DNA from: Sinorhizobium sp. B11
GTDB lineage: Bacteria > Pseudomonadota > Alphaproteobacteria > Rhizobiales > Rhizobiaceae
Direction of reading: 5' to 3'
Assembly (NCBI GenBank): GCA_039725955.1
Contig: CP091035.1
Coordinates: 310,001-374,000 of the forward strand
Length of the DNA: 64,000 nt
Part shown: positions 61,310 to 64,000 of the stretch, one piece after another
Layout: each line of letters begins with the position of its first letter
How positions within the stretch are numbered: position 1 is the stretch's first letter
Position numbers and translations under genes: made by a program
Notes under the pieces: model-generated
Databases searched by the model: none
Seen by the model: the letters and a program-made list of their open reading frames with translations, nothing else
What the model was told of the DNA's origin: nothing

Positions 61310-62797
61310 TCATGGCCGATTTTCCTGGAGCGAATAGATGGCATGCAGAAGGGCGAGGTGGCTCAAGCCTTGCGGCAGATTGCCAAGACCTGCGCCGGTT
61401 GCGGGATCAACCATCTCATTAAGTATGCCGAAATTGTTGCCAAGCCGCTCCAGCAGGGTCTTCAGCATCGCCTCGGCCAGATCGACCTCGCCCAGGAAGG
61501 CATAAGCTTCGACGAGCCAGCAGGAGCAGGCAACAAATGCACCTTCCTCCTTGTCGACCCCATTGTAGCGGTAGACGAGCGGGCCGACCGCCAGTTCGCG
61601 CTCGATGGCATCACGGGTCCGTTTCAGCCGATCATCATGTTCAAAGCCGAACCGGGTCGTCAGCAGCAGCGCCGCGTCGAGCCTGTCGCTGCCGGCATAG
61701 AATGTATAGGCCTGTTTCTCCTGCGACCAGCAATGGCTGTCGATCCAGTTGCGAATGCGGCGGCTCTCGGAGAGCCAACGGTTTGCATCGCCGCCGATAT
61801 GGCCTTCCTTCGTAAGATCAGCCGCATTCGTCAGCGCAAGCCAGCAGCCGATCTTGGAGAAAGTGTAGTGCTGCTTGTCTTGAAGTTCCCAGATGCCACA
61901 ATCCTTTTTACGCCAGCGGCGGACGCACTGCTCGGCAAGGTTTTCGAGGAGGCGCGCGGCCTGAGGATCGAGGACGTGACCTGACCGCGCAAAAAGTGCC
62001 GCCGTTTCGAGCACGTCTCCATAGCAGCTGAGCTGCGTCTGCGCACGGGCACGGTTACCGATCCGCACGGGAGTCGAACCCTTGTAGCCGGGAACGTTGA
62101 CCATACGCTCCCGCGGTACCTCGCCACCGGACAAAGTGTAGACGACCTTCGGTTCTGGACCGTCGCCGGCAATCGTTCGCACCAACCAGCCGAATGCGCC
62201 CATCGGCTCCTGGAGGGCGCCTGCCCGAAGCAGTGCCTTGATCGTGTAGGCTGCGTCACGGACCCAGGCGTAACGATAGTCGTAGTTCTTGTCGCCGCCG
62301 ATCCGCTCGGGAACACCTGATGTGGCGGCCGCGGCAATTGTCCCGGTCTTTGAATAAACCAAAAATTTCAAGGACAAGGCACACCGCACCAGGTCGCCCT
62401 TGAACGGCCCGTCATAGGTCAGTTCATTGGCCCAGCGCCGCCATTCCTCATCGCTTAGCTCGATCCGACGATCAATGATCGCTCTGCGACCCTCAGCTTC
62501 GATCAAACTGATGACCTCGTCGGCGTCGCTCTGTTCTTGCGGCAGGTAGTTAATCACGACGTCGGCGCCTTCGCGGGCAAAAGCGATGGCGGCAGCCCGA
62601 CCAATGCCGGAGTCGCCTCCAGTGACCAGAGCCTTGCGCCCCGCAAGCCGACCGCTGCCCTTATAGGACGTCTCGCCGTGGTCGGGAACAGGCTGCATCT
62701 TGCTTGCCAGACCGGGAACCGGCTGCGGCTGCTGGGGAAACTCCGGTTGTGGATACTGGTCGAGCGGGTTTCGCATGTCGAATTGGTTGTTGGCCAT
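61310..62797 (-). CDS. Chimeric protein: SDR N terminus fused to GH15 glucoamylase catalytic domain
   Basis: 495 residues in one unbroken frame. Residues 1-106 are the start of an SDR of the KMQPVPDHGE type: polar extension, cofactor motif TGGDSGIG (59-66) and the second strand ADVVINYLP. At about residue 107-112 (near 62470-62485) the sequence switches to a GH15 enzyme: YDGPFKGDLVRCALSLKFLVYS, GVPERIGGDKNYDYRYAWVRD, the general acid Glu in CGIWE, and the base-region Glu in LNEMVDP with GLGNLPQGLSH. The SDR lacks its catalytic Tyr/Lys half; the GH15 lacks its N-terminal beta-sandwich domain. AAAGGAC before the ATG and an EcfG-type site upstream. Confidence 0.88.
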   Translation of the reverse strand: MANNQFDMRNPLDQYPQPEFPQQPQPVPGLASKMQPVPDHGETSYKGSGRLAGRKALVTGGDSGIGRAAAIAFAREGADVVINYLPQEQSDADEVISLIEAEGRRAIIDRRIELSDEEWRRWANELTYDGPFKGDLVRCALSLKFLVYSKTGTIAAAATSGVPERIGGDKNYDYRYAWVRDAAYTIKALLRAGALQEPMGAFGWLVRTIAGDGPEPKVVYTLSGGEVPRERMVNVPGYKGSTPVRIGNRARAQTQLSCYGDVLETAALFARSGHVLDPQAARLLENLAEQCVRRWRKKDCGIWELQDKQHYTFSKIGCWLALTNAADLTKEGHIGGDANRWLSESRRIRNWIDSHCWSQEKQAYTFYAGSDRLDAALLLTTRFGFEHDDRLKRTRDAIERELAVGPLVYRYNGVDKEEGAFVACSCWLVEAYAFLGEVDLAEAMLKTLLERLGNNFGILNEMVDPATGAGLGNLPQGLSHLALLHAIYSLQENRP

Positions 62798-62829
62798 TTC
62801 TCTGTCCTTTTTTCTCCTGGGACTTTCGA

Positions 62830-62854
62830 AATCTTGCCGCACCGCAGTTGTTCC
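62830..62854 (-). promoter_or_regulatory. EcfG/RpoE2-type promoter (ATT variant)
   Basis: Minus strand: GGAAC 62854-62850, 18 nt, TT 62831-62830 (ATT instead of GTT). Matches the looser GGAAC-N18-TT form and lies 33 nt before the chimera's start. Confidence 0.6.
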
Positions 62855-62942
62855 GCAACGGACCTCAAAACGCCCAGCAAGGGATCGCAGAAGTTGCAAT
62901 GGGCAACCTCAGTGCCGTCCAGGCAAGATTCTCGCCAAGCCA

Positions 62943-62967
62943 GGAACTCCTCCTTCGGCCCGAGGTT
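62943..62967 (+). promoter_or_regulatory. EcfG/RpoE2-type promoter, target unclear
   Basis: GGAAC 62943-62947, 17-nt spacer, GTT 62965-62967. It points toward the small gene at 63191, 220 nt away; the gap contains a GC-rich hairpin (GGCGGG..CCCGCC) and perhaps an sRNA or lost gene. Confidence 0.55.
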
Positions 62968-63190
62968 GGTCACGTCACACAGAAGGACCGACGACAAGGG
63001 CGCGCCATAGGCGGGTTCATCGACCGCCCGCCGGATTCGACGAGCGCCATGAGCGGTCTGTCCTTCTCGATGCTGGGGCGGATCAAGGCGGCGCAAGAGC
63101 AAGCTGAAGGTCGAAATCGAAGCGATGGCGCGTGCCAGGTCGAACGGGCGAGGCTCAGCAGGCGCGCTTGAGATGGAAGGAAGGTTAAAT

Positions 63191-63424
63191 ATGAACAAGC
63201 ACAATCGGCGAGGATCGCAATGGAACCCTGATGTCCGGCTGACACGCAGCGGCCTCGAAAATGCGATCGAGCATCATGGGGAAGATCAAGCCTTGCTGGA
63301 TGGAGGCGTCGCCGTTGTATCGCGAAGAGCGGATCGGAGGCCGTGGAATTGGAGGCGAAGTCGGCGTCGATTGGCGTCAGCGGAGGCCATAGCGACCGTC
63401 ACCAGCAAGATTAAGCCGGATTGA
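63191..63424 (+). CDS. Small hypothetical protein
   Basis: 77 residues: MNKHNRRGSQWNPDVRLTRSGLENAIEHHGEDQALLDGGVAVVSRR sounds coding, then an Arg/Trp-rich stretch less so; a frameshift after residue 50 is possible. GGAAGGAAGG precedes the ATG. Function unknown. Confidence 0.45.
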   Translation: MNKHNRRGSQWNPDVRLTRSGLENAIEHHGEDQALLDGGVAVVSRRADRRPWNWRRSRRRLASAEAIATVTSKIKPD

Positions 63425-64000
63425 CAACATGGTCTGGCCATGGATCGGTGGGCGCCTTGAAACAGAAAGCGAACGGCCTTAGTCAAACACAACTGAGAGC
63501 ACAGGTTTTCCCCAGCTTGTCCACAGCTCAATCCCTTGAAAATAAACCCAGATCGGTCGAACGAGAACGTTTGAAGCCCAGCTCTCGCGTCTTCTTTTCT
63601 GCCCTCGTTAAATTGATCCAGCCGCGCTGCCAGCTTATGGTGGCCTTCACCCACGCATCGGCGGCGCGACGCCCGGAGACGAGGGAGCGGCCGGTATTTC
63701 ATCGGCTGCTCCTCTTTCCGATCCGATAATTTTCGGCAAGCGACTTCAGCATATGCTGGCACGGCAGTTGAGCGCGCCACAAGGCCTGCGCGTGGCAAAA
63801 GAACAATTTCGGGCAGCAGCGAACACTTACACGCTATCGGTGGTTCGCCCGCCTCTTGCCCTGCAGCCCGGTCCGATATGGCTCGAGTTCTAGAACTACA
63901 CTTTTCCGATTGATCACATTGTGGCGCAGAAGTATCTGGAAAACAGGATCGCTCTTGGACCGCCCTTCCTGCGTCCGCAGAACCTCCTCAAGCTCTCTCG
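63425..64000. other. Window end, no supported gene
   Basis: About 575 bases. A 46-codon frame at 63753-63893 (MLARQLSAPQGLRVAKEQFRA) has plausible composition but no ribosome site. CTTGTCCACAG near 63514 resembles a DnaA box with one mismatch; single and unsupported. Confidence 0.35.

Noticed and set aside
60757..61344. 195-codon minus frame ahead of the chimera's 3' end
   Set aside because: Ser/Arg-rich, no ribosome site, no motif; probably non-coding.
63505..63530. DnaA-box-like TTGTCCACA as sign of a replication origin
   Set aside because: A single imperfect box without AT-rich repeats or rep genes nearby is not evidence for an origin.
1..64000. tRNA, rRNA, CRISPR arrays, intact insertion sequences
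   Set aside because: None recognised: no cloverleaf with a conserved T-arm, no 16S/23S signature, no regular repeat-spacer array, no transposase with DDE motif.

Overview
The window looks like part of an accessory replicon or genomic island of a Rhizobiales bacterium (Rhizobium/Sinorhizobium-like). This rests on high GC, many small stress proteins typical of rhizobia (DUF6894, DUF3618, CsbD, DUF4142, nutrient-deprivation-type proteins), a LOV/HWE histidine kinase, remnants of a Nuo operon, and above all a recurrent promoter motif, GGAAC-N17-GTT. That motif matches the promoters used by the alphaproteobacterial general stress response (GSR) sigma factor EcfG/RpoE2. I found about 24 copies by eye, nearly all just upstream of genes and in the right orientation; roughly two would be expected by chance. 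No ecfG, nepR or phyR gene is visible here, so control would come from elsewhere in the genome.

Layout. 0-4.4 kb: a frameshifted CHASE2-PAS-GGDEF-EAL protein with its FecR-domain partner, and a single-domain response regulator. 4.8-15.9 kb: small stress genes, two likely stress-induced sRNAs with terminators (11.5-11.95 kb), a LOV-HWE kinase, CsbD and a second single-domain regulator. 16.0-20.2 kb: an AttEFGH-type ABC export operon with a fused permease and a lipocalin-like secreted hydrolase. 20.8-33.3 kb: a respiratory module (YdeP-type molybdopterin oxidoreductase, c-type cytochromes, caa3-like oxidase subunits II, I and III, CtaG-like protein, diheme cytochrome c), an SDR and small proteins. 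It is bracketed by a nuoC 5' remnant on the left and a nuoB 3' remnant on the right. 33.5-43.5 kb: DUF2243 operon, treY, an MscS channel, an orphan SdhD-like anchor, an HSL-type hydrolase and malQ with a small partner. 43.7-51.7 kb: hydrolase, small permease, Mn-catalase, topoisomerase IB and small stress proteins. 51.8-57.9 kb: HtpG, an MFS transporter, DUF1206 and outer-membrane proteins (surface antigen, PagL-like). 58-60.6 kb: an SDR pseudogene and a cluster of secreted Gly/Ser/Thr-rich proteins. 61.3-62.8 kb: an in-frame chimera joining the start of an SDR to a GH15 glucoamylase catalytic domain.

Functionally the region reads as a GSR effector island. It covers protection from peroxide (Mn-catalase), osmotic and compatible-solute or glycogen metabolism (treY, malQ, GH15 chimera, MscS), envelope and small hydrophilic stress proteins, DNA topology, chaperoning, and an alternative electron-transport chain. 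Several genes are broken or rearranged (CHASE2 gene, SDR pseudogene, Nuo fragments, a small frameshifted gene, the chimera), as expected of a fluid accessory region. Some homopolymer-associated frameshifts could instead be sequencing errors.
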